From Parasphingorhabdus litoris DSM 22379 (lineage in GTDB: Bacteria; Pseudomonadota; Alphaproteobacteria; Sphingomonadales; Sphingomonadaceae): a stretch of 64,000 nt of DNA. The position numbers and the translations under genes were made by a program. Position 1 is the first letter of the stretch, and the number at the start of each line of letters is the position of its first letter. The notes below the pieces were generated by a model. That model was given only the letters and a program-made list of their open reading frames with translations, was not told where the DNA came from and did no database searches. This document shows, in pieces, positions 26,188 through 35,929 of this stretch. The stretch spans positions 372,001-436,000 of the forward strand of contig NZ_CP086727.1 of the NCBI RefSeq assembly GCF_020906275.1, read 5' to 3'.

Positions 26188-28926
26188 ATGTCTGCTTTCT
26201 CCCAGTCTTCTGTCATCGCCGTTCTTGGTCCGACCAATACCGGCAAAACCCATTTGGCGGTCGAGCGATTATGTGCGCATTCCAGCGGGATGATCGGTTT
26301 TCCGCTGCGGCTATTGGCGCGAGAGGTTTATGATCGCGTGGTTGCTTTGAAAGGAGCTAACCGGGTCGCTTTGGTAACCGGCGAAGAAAAAATCATTCCA
26401 CCCGATGCGCGCTGGTTTCTGTGCACGGCGGAAGCCATGCCGATTGACCGTGATTTCAGCTTTGTTGCGATTGACGAGGCGCAGCTGGGGATCAACCCAG
26501 AACGCGGCCATATATTCACTGATCGTATGCTGAATATTCGCGGACGGGATGAAACGATGATCCTGGGCTCCGACAGCCTGCGGCCCCTAGTCGAGCAGTT
26601 GATCCCGGAAGCCGAAATTATTTCCCGCCCGCGTTTTTCAACGCTGAGCTATGCAGGGCCCAGGAAGCTATCCCGCCTGCCGCGGCGATCAGCGATTGTC
26701 GCTTTCTCGGTAGAGGATGTTTACGCGATTGCAGAGATGCTCCGCCGACAACATGGCGGTGCTGCTATCGTAATGGGATCACTGTCGCCGCAGACCCGCA
26801 ATGCGCAGGTCAAAATGTATCAGGATGGCGAGGTTGATTATCTCGTCGCTACCGATGCAATTGGTATGGGATTGAACCTGGACGTCTCGCACGTTGCCTT
26901 TGCTTCCTTGAAGAAATTTGATGGCCGCCGCCGTCGCCGGCTGACCCTTGCAGAAATTGGTCAAATTGCTGGTCGCGCCGGACGTCATCAAAAAGACGGC
27001 AGTTTCGGTGTACTTTCCGGCCTAGCTTCTTCCGACGAATTGGAGCCGGAAGAAATCGAACGGCTAGAGGATCATGCTTTTCCGCGATTGGAATGGCTCT
27101 ATTGGCGCAATGCTGAACCGGACTTGGCGAGCGTCACCAGTCTGATTCAATCCCTGGAAGACAAACCAAAAGACAGACTGCTTCAGGCTGCCCCCGAGGC
27201 CATTGATCTGGCGGTGCTAAAACGATTGGCTGAAGACCCCAGTGTCAGCCGCCTGGCGACGGGGCCGGACAAGGTAGGATTGCTATGGGAAGCGGCTTGT
27301 ATTCCGGATTTTCGCAAAGTGGGTGCGGATCATCAGGCGCGCTTTGTTGCCTCTCTCTGGCCTTATCTCGCGCAGGGTAATGGTCGTATTCCTCATGCCC
27401 GGATGGCACAGGAAATCGCCCGACTGGAAAATGTTCAGGGCGACATCTCGACCCTTGCCGCCCGTATATCCGCAGCCCGCAACTGGAGCTATATTGCGCA
27501 AAAGTCGCGCTGGGTCGAACAGGCGGACATGATGGTAGAACGCACTCGCTGGTTGGAACGCCGGCTCAGCGATGCCATGCATATGCAGCTAACCCAGAGA
27601 TTTGTCGACAAACGCACCCGTGTATTGATGCGAGGGCTTCTGAAGGGAGCCTTGCCGCAAGACATTGCATTGGAAACGGACGGTGCTGTATTGGTTGACG
27701 GGCTCGAAATTGGAACGCTGAAGGGCTTTCAATTTATCGTGCCTTCGGATAGCCGGAGGGAAGACCGCAAGATGTTGCTCGCAGCAGCAGAAAGATATTT
27801 GGGACCGATTATGACCGATAAAGCCGACGCACTGGCAAAAGCCCCCGATAGTGACCTGAAGCTGGCTGCGGATGAATCCGGCCAACCGGTCATTTATTGG
27901 CAGGACGCAAAATTGGCTGTTCTGAGCAAGGGCAAGAATCTGCTGAACCCGGAAACAAAATTCGATCATGCCCTCAAAGATCTATCGCCTGAAAATAGCA
28001 AAAAGGCCGAAGCGCGTGTTAAGCAATGGGTCGAAACGATGAAGGCGAAGCATCTTGAGGGGCTCGTCAAAATTGATGGGCTCGCCAATGATGCAAACAC
28101 GCCGGCATCTGTACGTGCACTATTTGCGCAGATCGTCGAGGCAGGTGGAATCATCGCGCGGCGCCAGATCGATCAAGCCGTGCGTGCGCTGGACAATGAT
28201 ATGCGTGGGGTTGCTCGGCGTGGCGGATTGGTCTTTGGTGCGTTGGATATTTTCCATCACGCATTGATGAAACCTGGTGCTGTTTTATGGCGTACGGCGC
28301 TGTTTGCAGCATTGGATGAACAGCCGATGATTGCATTGCCGGGCGATAATGCAGTGCATCTCAAAGAGTGGAAATTTGCGGCTCCAGATCATGCCAGCCG
28401 ACTTGGCTTTCGTAAGATTGGTCCTGAATATGTGCGCGTTGATATGGCAGAACGGTTGGTTAAACAGGCCCATGAAGCGCGGCAAGCAGGTCCGGTTTTT
28501 GCGGTAGATCCAGCACTGGCAACTTCTCTGGGACTATCGACAGATGTGCATGACGCATTGCTTGATATGGCAGGATTTGAAACAACGGATGACCTGCCGC
28601 AAACTGTGGAGTCCAGTGTTACAGATGAGCCAGAGGTCGCCGCAACTCCGGCAGCCGAAAGTGCAACCGAGAAAGCGAATACAGAAACAGCGGAGCCATC
28701 GACTCCAGATGATAGCCCCCAAGCTGAGGCGCCCGTCAAATATTGGCGCTGGAAAGGGATGGGCAAAGCGCGTTCGGGGAAACCGCCAAAGGTCGGCGGC
28801 AAGAAATCGCACGGTAAGCGGCCCAAGAAATCTGGATCCGCGCAGCGGAAATCCGAACCGGTCTTGGCTACTGCAGGCGGTGCGTTTGCCGAATTGGCTG
28901 CCCTAAAAGAGGCGATGAAAAAATAG
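26188..28926 (+). CDS. Suv3-like superfamily 2 RNA helicase with basic tail
   Basis: A 912-residue helicase. Walker A GPTNTGKT at 14-21, DEAQ (96-99) in place of DEAD, and a later GRxGR-type motif VI (GQIAGRAGRHQKDGS) match the mitochondrial Suv3 family. Middle helical and C-terminal regions follow; the last 130 residues are low-complexity (Ala/Glu/Thr, then Lys-rich GKARSGKPPKVGGKKSHGKRPKK) and probably bind nucleic acid. Suv3 unwinds RNA for exonuclease decay; a bacterial role in RNA turnover is an inference. It is followed by an Hsp15-like gene ten bases later. Confidence 0.92.
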   Translation: MSAFSQSSVIAVLGPTNTGKTHLAVERLCAHSSGMIGFPLRLLAREVYDRVVALKGANRVALVTGEEKIIPPDARWFLCTAEAMPIDRDFSFVAIDEAQLGINPERGHIFTDRMLNIRGRDETMILGSDSLRPLVEQLIPEAEIISRPRFSTLSYAGPRKLSRLPRRSAIVAFSVEDVYAIAEMLRRQHGGAAIVMGSLSPQTRNAQVKMYQDGEVDYLVATDAIGMGLNLDVSHVAFASLKKFDGRRRRRLTLAEIGQIAGRAGRHQKDGSFGVLSGLASSDELEPEEIERLEDHAFPRLEWLYWRNAEPDLASVTSLIQSLEDKPKDRLLQAAPEAIDLAVLKRLAEDPSVSRLATGPDKVGLLWEAACIPDFRKVGADHQARFVASLWPYLAQGNGRIPHARMAQEIARLENVQGDISTLAARISAARNWSYIAQKSRWVEQADMMVERTRWLERRLSDAMHMQLTQRFVDKRTRVLMRGLLKGALPQDIALETDGAVLVDGLEIGTLKGFQFIVPSDSRREDRKMLLAAAERYLGPIMTDKADALAKAPDSDLKLAADESGQPVIYWQDAKLAVLSKGKNLLNPETKFDHALKDLSPENSKKAEARVKQWVETMKAKHLEGLVKIDGLANDANTPASVRALFAQIVEAGGIIARRQIDQAVRALDNDMRGVARRGGLVFGALDIFHHALMKPGAVLWRTALFAALDEQPMIALPGDNAVHLKEWKFAAPDHASRLGFRKIGPEYVRVDMAERLVKQAHEARQAGPVFAVDPALATSLGLSTDVHDALLDMAGFETTDDLPQTVESSVTDEPEVAATPAAESATEKANTETAEPSTPDDSPQAEAPVKYWRWKGMGKARSGKPPKVGGKKSHGKRPKKSGSAQRKSEPVLATAGGAFAELAALKEAMKK

Positions 28927-28935
28927 GATGCCGCT

Positions 28936-29238
28936 TTGAAGGGAAGAAAAGCTGCTGAAAAGAAGCCTGACCCAGGGGCGCTCAGGATCGACAAGTTGCT
29001 CTGGTTCCTACGTTTTGCCGGCAATCGAACGATGGCCAAAAAGCTGGCCAACAAAGGCCATGTGCGTCTCAATGGTCGCCGGGTAGATCGCGCTCATATG
29101 ATGGTCCGCCAAGGGGATATTTTAACGATTCCGCAAGGACGTGAAGTGCATGTAATCCGAATAGCGACGCTTCCTTTACGGCGCGGAAGCGCTCCTGATG
29201 CGCAAAGTTGTTTTGAAAGGTTGCGCACTGGCGAATGA
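28936..29238 (+). CDS. S4-domain RNA-binding protein (Hsp15-like)
   Basis: A 100-residue S4 protein: LRIDKLLWFLRFAGNRTMAKKLANKGHVRLNGRRV is the S4 fold (about residues 16-60), preceded by a basic start (KGRKAAEKK). Similar to heat-shock protein Hsp15, which rescues stalled 50S subunits carrying nascent chains. The first codon is TTG at 28936, seven bases after AGGA; no ATG is available. It follows the Suv3-like helicase gene, a pairing common in alphaproteobacteria. Confidence 0.85.
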   Translation: MKGRKAAEKKPDPGALRIDKLLWFLRFAGNRTMAKKLANKGHVRLNGRRVDRAHMMVRQGDILTIPQGREVHVIRIATLPLRRGSAPDAQSCFERLRTGE

Positions 29239-29339
29239 AATAGGACCGAAAAGCAACTGTTGACGTTCCCAATTTTGCGCAATAGCAGAGATGAGACGAC
29301 CGGGAATATTACGGTCTTTAGGATGGAGTAGACGACCCA

Positions 29340-29678
29340 ATGACTTATGTTGTTACCGACGCATGTATTAAGTGCAAATATATGGACTGCGTTGAGGTCT
29401 GCCCCGTGGACTGTTTCTATGAAGGCGAGAATATGCTCGTCATCAATCCCAGTGAATGCATTGATTGCGGTGTTTGTGAACCAGAATGCCCTGCTGAAGC
29501 GATTTTGCCGGATACCGAAGACGGTTTGGAGAAATGGCTCGAAGTGAATACAAAATATTCCGAAAGCTGGCCCAATATTACGGTCGCCCGCGATGCACCG
29601 GCTGATGCCGATGACTTCAAAGGCGTTGAAGGCAAGTTTGAGGCACATTTCTCCGAGAAACCCGGCGAAGGTGACTAA
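29340..29678 (+). CDS. fdxA: Seven-iron ferredoxin
   Basis: Electron carrier with one 3Fe-4S and one 4Fe-4S cluster, 112 residues. Cys residues at 9, 12, 17, 21 and 25 and at 40, 43, 46 and 50 show the FdxA arrangement ([20 protein letters not shown], then [14 protein letters not shown]). Length and C-terminal extension ([17 protein letters not shown]) fit FdxA of alphaproteobacteria. Its partner reductase and acceptor are not in the window. Located between the Hsp15-like gene and carD. Confidence 0.96.
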   Translation: MTYVVTDACIKCKYMDCVEVCPVDCFYEGENMLVINPSECIDCGVCEPECPAEAILPDTEDGLEKWLEVNTKYSESWPNITVARDAPADADDFKGVEGKFEAHFSEKPGEGD

Positions 29679-29764
29679 GCCCTCTTGAATTGAGTAAAAC
29701 CGGCATCATATCCCTCGGCGAACAGAGGTACGCCGGGCGATTAGTTGTGCGTTGCAACGAAAAA

Positions 29765-29793
29765 TTGCTTTTTTGTGACGAATCTGCTAACAC
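29765..29793 (+). promoter_or_regulatory. Possible promoter of carD
   Basis: A -35-like TTGCTT (29765-29770) and -10-like TAACAC (29788-29793) with 17 bases between, in the 247-base interval before carD. The boxes are weak matches, so this is a suggestion only. Confidence 0.3.
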
Positions 29794-29925
29794 TAATGTC
29801 GGTTAGCGGCTGGGCACGGGGGGTGTTCGGTCGTTATATATATGAACAAAAGGGTTTTTTCGTCGGGGTTTTGAGAAATTTGACCGAAATCATCCTTCTT
29901 TTCCTTAGAGAAAGAAAGGCTTTAT

Positions 29926-30456
29926 ATGGCTGCGAATACGCTGTCCTTTGATGTGGGCGATTATGTCGTTTATCCGAAACACGGTGTGGGTCGTGTTATC
30001 GAACTGCAAAATGAAGAAATTGCGGGCATGCAACTGGAACTTTATGTTCTCCGCTTTGAAAAAGAACGCATGACACTGCGAGTACCTATGAACAAGGCAG
30101 AAGGCGTTGGGATGCGCAAACTGTCCTCTGACAAGACTCTGAAAGAGGCTCTTGAAACCCTAAAAGACAAGCCGAAAGTCAAACGCTCCATGTGGTCGCG
30201 TCGCGCTCAGGAATATGAAGCGAAAATCAACTCGGGCGACCTTGTTTCCATTGCCGAAGTGACACGCGATTTGTTCCGCGCTGATGATCAGCCAGAACAA
30301 AGCTATTCCGAACGTCAGATTTTCGAAGCAGCATCGAGCCGTCTGGCTCGCGAACTGGCTGCGATGGAAGAAACTGATGAGCCAACAGCATTGGCGAAGA
30401 TCCTGGAAATCCTGAATATTGCCGCACCGCAATATTATGAGGTGAAGGAAGACTGA
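29926..30456 (+). CDS. carD: CarD family transcriptional regulator
   Basis: Binds RNA polymerase beta and stabilises open promoter complexes, often at rRNA and growth genes. The 176-residue protein has the N-terminal RNAP-interacting Tudor-like part (FDVGDYVVYPKHGVGRV, LYVLRFEKERMTLRVP) and a helical C-terminus (about 80-170) with the Trp-containing SMWSRRAQEYEAKI and SYSERQIFEAASSRLARELA blocks. Complete for the family. Followed by two terminators. Confidence 0.95.
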   Translation: MAANTLSFDVGDYVVYPKHGVGRVIELQNEEIAGMQLELYVLRFEKERMTLRVPMNKAEGVGMRKLSSDKTLKEALETLKDKPKVKRSMWSRRAQEYEAKINSGDLVSIAEVTRDLFRADDQPEQSYSERQIFEAASSRLARELAAMEETDEPTALAKILEILNIAAPQYYEVKED

Positions 30457-30490
30457 TTGCTTTGATCTGAATTTAGATCGATAACATCAA

Positions 30491-30521
30491 GGGCCGCTCC
30501 AGAAATGGGGCGGCCTTTTTT
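30491..30521 (+). terminator. Terminator after carD
   Basis: Stem GGCCGCTCC (30492-30500) pairs with GGGGCGGCC (30507-30515), one G-U, six-base loop, then six T. Confidence 0.88.
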
Positions 30522-30537
30522 GATCCTTGCAGCTAAC

Positions 30538-30572
30538 AAAAAAAGGCGACGCTTTTCAGCGCCGCCTTTTTT
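30538..30572. terminator. Bidirectional terminator between carD and the TonB-dependent receptor
   Basis: An inverted repeat AAAAGGCGaCGC / GCGcCGCCTTTT around a TTTTCA loop, with A-rich flank on one side and T-rich on the other, so it can stop transcription from both carD and the convergent receptor gene. Confidence 0.8.
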
Positions 30573-30605
30573 GGACCATTTTTGTCTGCCGATTGGAGCA
30601 GAATA

Positions 30606-33600
30606 TTAGAATTCGTAGCGAATTCCGAACTGGATCCGCCATGCAGAACTGGACACGGTTACGTCATTGTCATCATCGGGATTGAAACCTTCGATAACAT
30701 ATCGCCCTTGCCCATCAACGTCTCCATCGACGACATCAACAAGATCGCCGCGGCTCCGCGACTCGTTCCACTCGCCGTCAATTAGATTAAGGACATTGTC
30801 AAAATCAGCAAACAGTTCGATTTTGTCTTCTACGCCGAACAGGCGACCTGGACCCGGGATCTCTTGGCTGAGGCGCATGTCCATATCGAAGGTCCAGTCG
30901 TTACGGCAAGTGTTGCGTCGGATGGACTGACCAGCTGTAAATCCACAGTTCGTACCGTTTACATAGTCTATCAGTGATTGAACTGCAGTGAGGTCTGATC
31001 CGCCAATGCGATCACCAGTTGTTGCATCAAAGATTGGCTGAGCAATATTGGGATCGTCCGTACCGGTTGGAATGTACAACAACGCATTGTCGCTACCGGA
31101 TGAACCGTCGGCGAACACGCCACCACCGTCAAAGGTCAGGCTGTAAGGTCGGCCGGATCGCGCCGTGAAAAACATAGCCAATTGCGTGTCAAAGCCATCA
31201 ATAAACTGTTCTTCAAAATTTGTAGCAAAGGTAAAGTTATGCCTTGTTTCAAAGTTTGATGTCGAAGTGGCCGGATTTTGCCGGTCGAAAGCTGCCGTCA
31301 CGTCAAAGTTCGATGTTGCGGTTGAGCTACCGACGTTTCGATAGTTGTTCGAATCTGTGAAAGCATAGCCAAAGTTGATCGACACGCTACCGTTCTCTGT
31401 GAAGATGCCTTCGTTGAAGCGCTTCGACAGAGCCAAAGAGAAGGTGTGGCTGTCATATGACCTACCGTTGGTCAGTTGGATGAAGTCATCTACGCCAACT
31501 GATGTTCCGTCAGGATCAAGGAAGCATTCTGCCGTCACGTTGCTATAGGTTGGTGGCGTGCCGCCTGTTCCTTGCAGTTCTGCATTGCAACCTGGCGTCA
31601 ATATGTTGATAGCCTGATAGATTGGGCGACCATCTACCGTGAAACCGTTCAAACCTTCCGTGATATCTGGTACTTGCACGAGATCAACGAAATTCAAAGG
31701 ATCGTTGAACCGGGAATATATGTAGTCAAGATTTAAGTTCCAGTCGGAGAAGAAACCACCGTCCGTTCCAAATTGTGTCGAGAGACCAAGATTGGCACGA
31801 AACACTGTTGGAATGTCGAAATCAGGATCGGTTGATTGTACATCACCACCACCAGCGGCAGCTCGCGCCGAAGCGGCTTGAACGGCGCATTGTGGAAAGC
31901 CGGTGAACTGACCACTGGCGTCCAGCACGTTGAAACTGCCATCGGGGTTGACCAAGCCTGCACATTCGCCGCTGAGTGTGCTTCCATCTACAGATGAAAA
32001 ACCATTATTTGAGAATGCATTAGAGAAGAAAACGACAGGATCACCGCCTGAGAACCAACCGATTCCTCCGGTGACCGAAGTTGACCGAAAAAAGCCATCA
32101 TTGTCGAAATCATACGTTGCGGCGAAGCGCGGCAGAATCACGGGGTCAATCTTGCTGAACGGATTGGAATTGGTAAAACCAAAGCGCTGCAAGAATGACG
32201 GGTTAGCTCGAGGCGCATCTCCGTCATAAATCTGAACCCGCAGGCCAGCGGTTACATTTAATTGGTCCGTTGCTTGCCATTCGTCCTGGGCATAGAACGA
32301 ATAAATCTGTCGGCTGAACAATGCGGCTGCTTCATTAATATCGCCGGAAGGAGTGGAACGAATGGTAGCTCCGCCTAACCTCCGGTCGCGCTCGCCTGGG
32401 GCAGGCGGATCTCGCTGCAAATTATCAGCGATGTCACCAAATACGCCGGACGAACCACCAGCTGCAACAACGCCATTTTGAAAGTCCGTTAAATTGCGGA
32501 AATATATTGTGCCCGTTGCGTTGATCGCAAACAGGTTAAATACTTCGAGATCGTTCAGTTCTGCGCCCAATTTGATATTGTGGTCCCCGGCACTGATTTT
32601 CATCTGAAACTTTGCTTGATCAACAGTCTGGTCAAGCTGGTTGGCGGACCGGAAAATACCTGGGCCTGTCGACAGAACGCCATTTTCTGTTGGACCAACA
32701 ACGCCGACGGCTAGACGAACGACGGGGTTGTCAGACTGAGCTTCACCACCACCAACTGGGCCCTGGACATCACCGACTTCGGAGCGAGACAATCGCAGTT
32801 CGGTAGAAACCTTATCCGACCAATCTGAATAGAGACGGATGGAATAGTAGTCAGAGATGGTTCCTTCATCTTCGAAGCTATTGAGACCGGTAAGATTTTG
32901 GCCTCCAAAGTCTGACTCAACGTTGGTTTCTTCAAGGCGCTGATAGGTCGCTTCAAGACGGTGGTCGTCCGTAATATACGCATCAAGACGCCCAAAATAG
33001 CGAACACTGGATTCTGGTAAAGCGCGTGGATAACCGCCAACATCTATGCCATATACGTTCTGAGCAATCTGAGAGAATTGATCGAACTGTGCTTGCGTAA
33101 CGAATTCGGCTTCATTGGGGAAACCAGAACCAGCCGGGCCAAAGTCATTGGAATCGCCAAGATCGGTTTCTTCATAGCCTGCGAAGAAGAACAGGCGATC
33201 CGGAATGATTGGACCAGAAAGGGTAGCGCCCCAGCGTTTCTCCTGGAATGCCGCTGGAACGAATGATTCGCCGCCAGCTGTATCACCGCGCAGACCTTCG
33301 TCACGGAAGGTGAAGAACGCACTGCCGTGGAATTGATTTTGGCCTGATTTGGTGACCACGTTGACCGCACAACCAGTGAAGTCGGAATATTCAACGTCAA
33401 ACGGCGCGAACTCAACCGAGGTTTCACGAATGGCATCAAATGGCAGAGGCAGAGCATTTCGAGCTGCGAAAGGTGTGCCGTTCAAGCCAAATGTATCGGC
33501 CTGCACAATCCCGTCGACGGTGAATGTATTAGAGCGATCGTTACCGCCCAAGCAGCTGATACGATCAACTTCGTTCGCGCGATCAAGGCTCACGCGCGGG

Positions 33601-34091
33601 TCAATACGAATGATGTCGCGAATATCGCGGGAGATGCTCGGAAATGCTTCCAGCGTCTCTACGCCAAAAGACTGGCCAGGACCAACTGCAAGCTGGGTTA
33701 CATTGGCCCGCGTTCCGGTAACAACGATGATATCTTCGGATCCGCCCGAAGCCAGTTCGAAGGTAAACTGGGTATTGCCCTGCAAGTTGATGAATACATC
33801 TTCAACGGTCTGTCCTTCGAAATTAGGAGCCGTCGCGGTAATTGTGTAAGGGCCGCCGGGAACCAGTGAGGCTGAACGGAACTGACCGTTGCCTGAGGTC
33901 GTGGCCGTACGCTCTTGGCCGGTCCGTGTGTCGGTGATGACAACGGATGCACCGCTAATTGGATTGCCTGCATCATCGCGAACTTGGCCTTCAATACCTG
34001 AAGTAATCTGTTGCGCTGCGGCTGGTGTTGCCATCAGGCCGGCTGTGGAAAGGCTGACAACGCTGGCTGCCAATAGATATTTCATTTTCAT
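30606..34091 (-). CDS. Oar-like TonB-dependent outer membrane receptor
   Basis: Large outer membrane protein of 1161 residues. Residues 1-27 are a signal peptide; then a carboxypeptidase-regulatory-like domain (about 30-110, IEGQVRDDAGNPISGASVVITD), a plug domain (VTGTRANVTQLAVGPGQSF, RDIRDIIRIDPRV) and a long beta-barrel ending in the outer-membrane signal FGIRYEF. This matches the Oar/OmpA-related TonB receptors of sphingomonads, which take up or bind large substrates. The ATG at 34091 follows GGGGAA; the upstream in-frame starts add non-signal residues. No partner genes (TonB, ExbBD, periplasmic binding) lie beside it, so the ligand cannot be inferred. Confidence 0.93.
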   Translation of the reverse strand: MKMKYLLAASVVSLSTAGLMATPAAAQQITSGIEGQVRDDAGNPISGASVVITDTRTGQERTATTSGNGQFRSASLVPGGPYTITATAPNFEGQTVEDVFINLQGNTQFTFELASGGSEDIIVVTGTRANVTQLAVGPGQSFGVETLEAFPSISRDIRDIIRIDPRVSLDRANEVDRISCLGGNDRSNTFTVDGIVQADTFGLNGTPFAARNALPLPFDAIRETSVEFAPFDVEYSDFTGCAVNVVTKSGQNQFHGSAFFTFRDEGLRGDTAGGESFVPAAFQEKRWGATLSGPIIPDRLFFFAGYEETDLGDSNDFGPAGSGFPNEAEFVTQAQFDQFSQIAQNVYGIDVGGYPRALPESSVRYFGRLDAYITDDHRLEATYQRLEETNVESDFGGQNLTGLNSFEDEGTISDYYSIRLYSDWSDKVSTELRLSRSEVGDVQGPVGGGEAQSDNPVVRLAVGVVGPTENGVLSTGPGIFRSANQLDQTVDQAKFQMKISAGDHNIKLGAELNDLEVFNLFAINATGTIYFRNLTDFQNGVVAAGGSSGVFGDIADNLQRDPPAPGERDRRLGGATIRSTPSGDINEAAALFSRQIYSFYAQDEWQATDQLNVTAGLRVQIYDGDAPRANPSFLQRFGFTNSNPFSKIDPVILPRFAATYDFDNDGFFRSTSVTGGIGWFSGGDPVVFFSNAFSNNGFSSVDGSTLSGECAGLVNPDGSFNVLDASGQFTGFPQCAVQAASARAAAGGGDVQSTDPDFDIPTVFRANLGLSTQFGTDGGFFSDWNLNLDYIYSRFNDPLNFVDLVQVPDITEGLNGFTVDGRPIYQAINILTPGCNAELQGTGGTPPTYSNVTAECFLDPDGTSVGVDDFIQLTNGRSYDSHTFSLALSKRFNEGIFTENGSVSINFGYAFTDSNNYRNVGSSTATSNFDVTAAFDRQNPATSTSNFETRHNFTFATNFEEQFIDGFDTQLAMFFTARSGRPYSLTFDGGGVFADGSSGSDNALLYIPTGTDDPNIAQPIFDATTGDRIGGSDLTAVQSLIDYVNGTNCGFTAGQSIRRNTCRNDWTFDMDMRLSQEIPGPGRLFGVEDKIELFADFDNVLNLIDGEWNESRSRGDLVDVVDGDVDGQGRYVIEGFNPDDDNDVTVSSSAWRIQFGIRYEF

Positions 34092-34323
34092 GTTAAGGTT
34101 CCCCATTTGCGGTCTTGTACAATCGATGGACACAATCTGGGTGTGCAGCGGTCAGCACACATTTGTGTAATCGAAATGCTCCCTAGGGGGGTAAAATGAC
34201 AGTTTTGTCTCAATCGCAACGACTTTGTTTTGCGCTGCAACAATTAATTTTTATCCACAGTTTATCAAGGGCTTGGAAAATCGGCCGATAAACGGCCCGG
34301 CTTCACAGTGGAGTGAAGCTATC

Positions 34324-34944
34324 CTATTGAATTAAAGTATTTATTGATTCCAAAACAGCGGAAAAGTCGCTCGTAACGACTGTTCTTGACTGTTGCGAAT
34401 TTATCACGATGTCTGCATGCACCTGTGAAGGTTCTACAAATTTTTCATGCATCGGATCGACCTGACTGGCGAATACTTCCCGCACCGAGTCGGCAGTGCG
34501 GCCACGCTCCCTGACATCGCGTTCCAGGCGTCGCTCGAACCGGATGCCACTATCGCATCGCACGAAAACAGACAGATCAAAAAGTTGCCGCAATGGCTTG
34601 TGATGCAGGATCAATATGCCGTCGACCAAAATGATCGGGCGCGGTTCGGTAAGCTCCGTTTCACTTTTTGGCAGATGTGTCGGAAAGTCATAAAGTGGGC
34701 GGTCTATTGCCCGGCCCAGTTTGAGCAAGGAGAGTTGCGCGCACATCTTATCAAAATCGACCGCATCGGGATGATCAAAATTAGGACCTCCCTTACCCTC
34801 TGGCGCATCGCCATAACCAAAGAAATAATCATCCTGAGGCAGGATGACGCATTGGTCAGGGCCTAGTGACTCATGGATATGAGCAGCCAGCGTTGATTTG
34901 CCCGAACAGCTGCCCCCGCTAATCCCCACAACTTTTGGAGTCAT
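34324..34944 (-). CDS. udk: Uridine kinase
   Basis: Phosphorylates uridine (and cytidine) with ATP to give UMP/CMP in nucleoside salvage. The 206-residue protein has the P-loop GGSCSGKS at 10-17, QDDYFFG, the YDFPTHLPKSE substrate segment, PIILVDGILIL and an RRLERDVRERGRT lid. The four-base ATGA overlap with the oxygenase gene shows coupling; it is the last gene of LOG-CNT-oxygenase-udk. Confidence 0.93.
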   Translation of the reverse strand: MTPKVVGISGGSCSGKSTLAAHIHESLGPDQCVILPQDDYFFGYGDAPEGKGGPNFDHPDAVDFDKMCAQLSLLKLGRAIDRPLYDFPTHLPKSETELTEPRPIILVDGILILHHKPLRQLFDLSVFVRCDSGIRFERRLERDVRERGRTADSVREVFASQVDPMHEKFVEPSQVHADIVINSQQSRTVVTSDFSAVLESINTLIQ

Positions 34945-35885
34945 GCCAATCCAATTTCGCGCAGACGTTCCATCAGATAATCATGCGCCGTAATCGGCTC
35001 CGGATAGAGATCGGGATGGTTCTGATCGATGCATTGCGGCAGCGTTTCGATCAGATAGTCCGGTCTGAAATGCAGGAAGAATGGCATGGAATAGCGTGAA
35101 TGGCCGCGGCGTTCCGGTGCCGGGTTGACCACCCGATGGGTAGTGGATGGCAGCCTGTTGTTGGTCAATCGCTGCAACATATCGCCAATATTGACGGCCA
35201 ATTCACCCGGCTTTGGTGTCACCGGACGCCAATTGCCTTGCTTGTCCAAAAGCTCCAATCCCGCTTCCTCGGCACCGATGAGCAAGGTTATCGTATTGAT
35301 ATCCTCATGCGCAGCTGCGCGTACAGCGGGCGAATCCGCTGGCACCGGCGGATAATGGATCAGGCGTAAAATGCTGTTCCCATCGCGCACAGTGTCGTCG
35401 AAAAAATCGGGCTCCAAGCTCAAATAACGCGCAATTCCTTCCAGGATCCGCTGCCCCGCTTTGTCAAAGGCGGCAAAGAGTTCGAGGTAGCAATCGCGAA
35501 ATTCATCCAGTTCTTCAGGCCAGATATTGGCGCTCATAAAGGGTTCGAAAGCATGGCCATCAGGAAGCTGCCGACCGATATGCCAAAATTCCTTCAGGTC
35601 ATGGATATCGGAGTCCTTGGCTGCCTCTGTCCCAAAGGGTGTATAGCCGCGTGCACCGCCGCCACCGGGAATATGATATTTCCGCTTCACATCGTCAGGC
35701 AATGCAAAAAAGGTGCGAGACATCTGTTCCGCTTGTGCGATCAGATCATCCGATATGCCGTGATCGCCGATTATGGCGAAACCCCAATCTGAAAAGGATT
35801 GCCCGATGCGGGCGGCAAAAGCATCCTTATCCTGATCAGCCAGGCTGAGCGAGATGGAAGATAGCGTATCATGGGGTTGTGACAT
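34941..35885 (-). CDS. Isopenicillin N synthase family non-haem Fe(II) oxygenase
   Basis: A 314-residue 2-oxoglutarate/Fe(II)-type oxygenase. Iron ligands H193, D195 (AAHEDIN) and H250 (STTHRVVNP); the cosubstrate-binding RxS is R264-Y-S266 (GHSRYSMPFF). An N-terminal DIOX_N part (WGFAIIGDHGIS) and YTPFGTEAA match the IPNS/plant-dioxygenase family rather than TauD. It shares an operon with a nucleoside transporter, a LOG-type phosphoribohydrolase and uridine kinase, so a nucleoside or base is the likely substrate; fungal thymine-7-hydroxylase belongs to the same superfamily. The substrate is not shown by sequence. Confidence 0.9.
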   Translation of the reverse strand: MSQPHDTLSSISLSLADQDKDAFAARIGQSFSDWGFAIIGDHGISDDLIAQAEQMSRTFFALPDDVKRKYHIPGGGGARGYTPFGTEAAKDSDIHDLKEFWHIGRQLPDGHAFEPFMSANIWPEELDEFRDCYLELFAAFDKAGQRILEGIARYLSLEPDFFDDTVRDGNSILRLIHYPPVPADSPAVRAAAHEDINTITLLIGAEEAGLELLDKQGNWRPVTPKPGELAVNIGDMLQRLTNNRLPSTTHRVVNPAPERRGHSRYSMPFFLHFRPDYLIETLPQCIDQNHPDLYPEPITAHDYLMERLREIGLA

Positions 35886-35929
35886 GGCTCTATGATGCTC
35901 TGCTAAATCAGTTTGTCAATCTATCGGGC

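Noticed and set aside
29745..29951. Small plus-strand frame overlapping the carD start
   Set aside because: No ribosome site of note, overlaps the better-supported CarD start, and no family pattern.
34251..34259. Perfect DnaA box TTATCCACA upstream of the TonB receptor gene
   Set aside because: A single box without clustered boxes, AT-rich unwinding element, or dnaA/parAB neighbours; not an origin.
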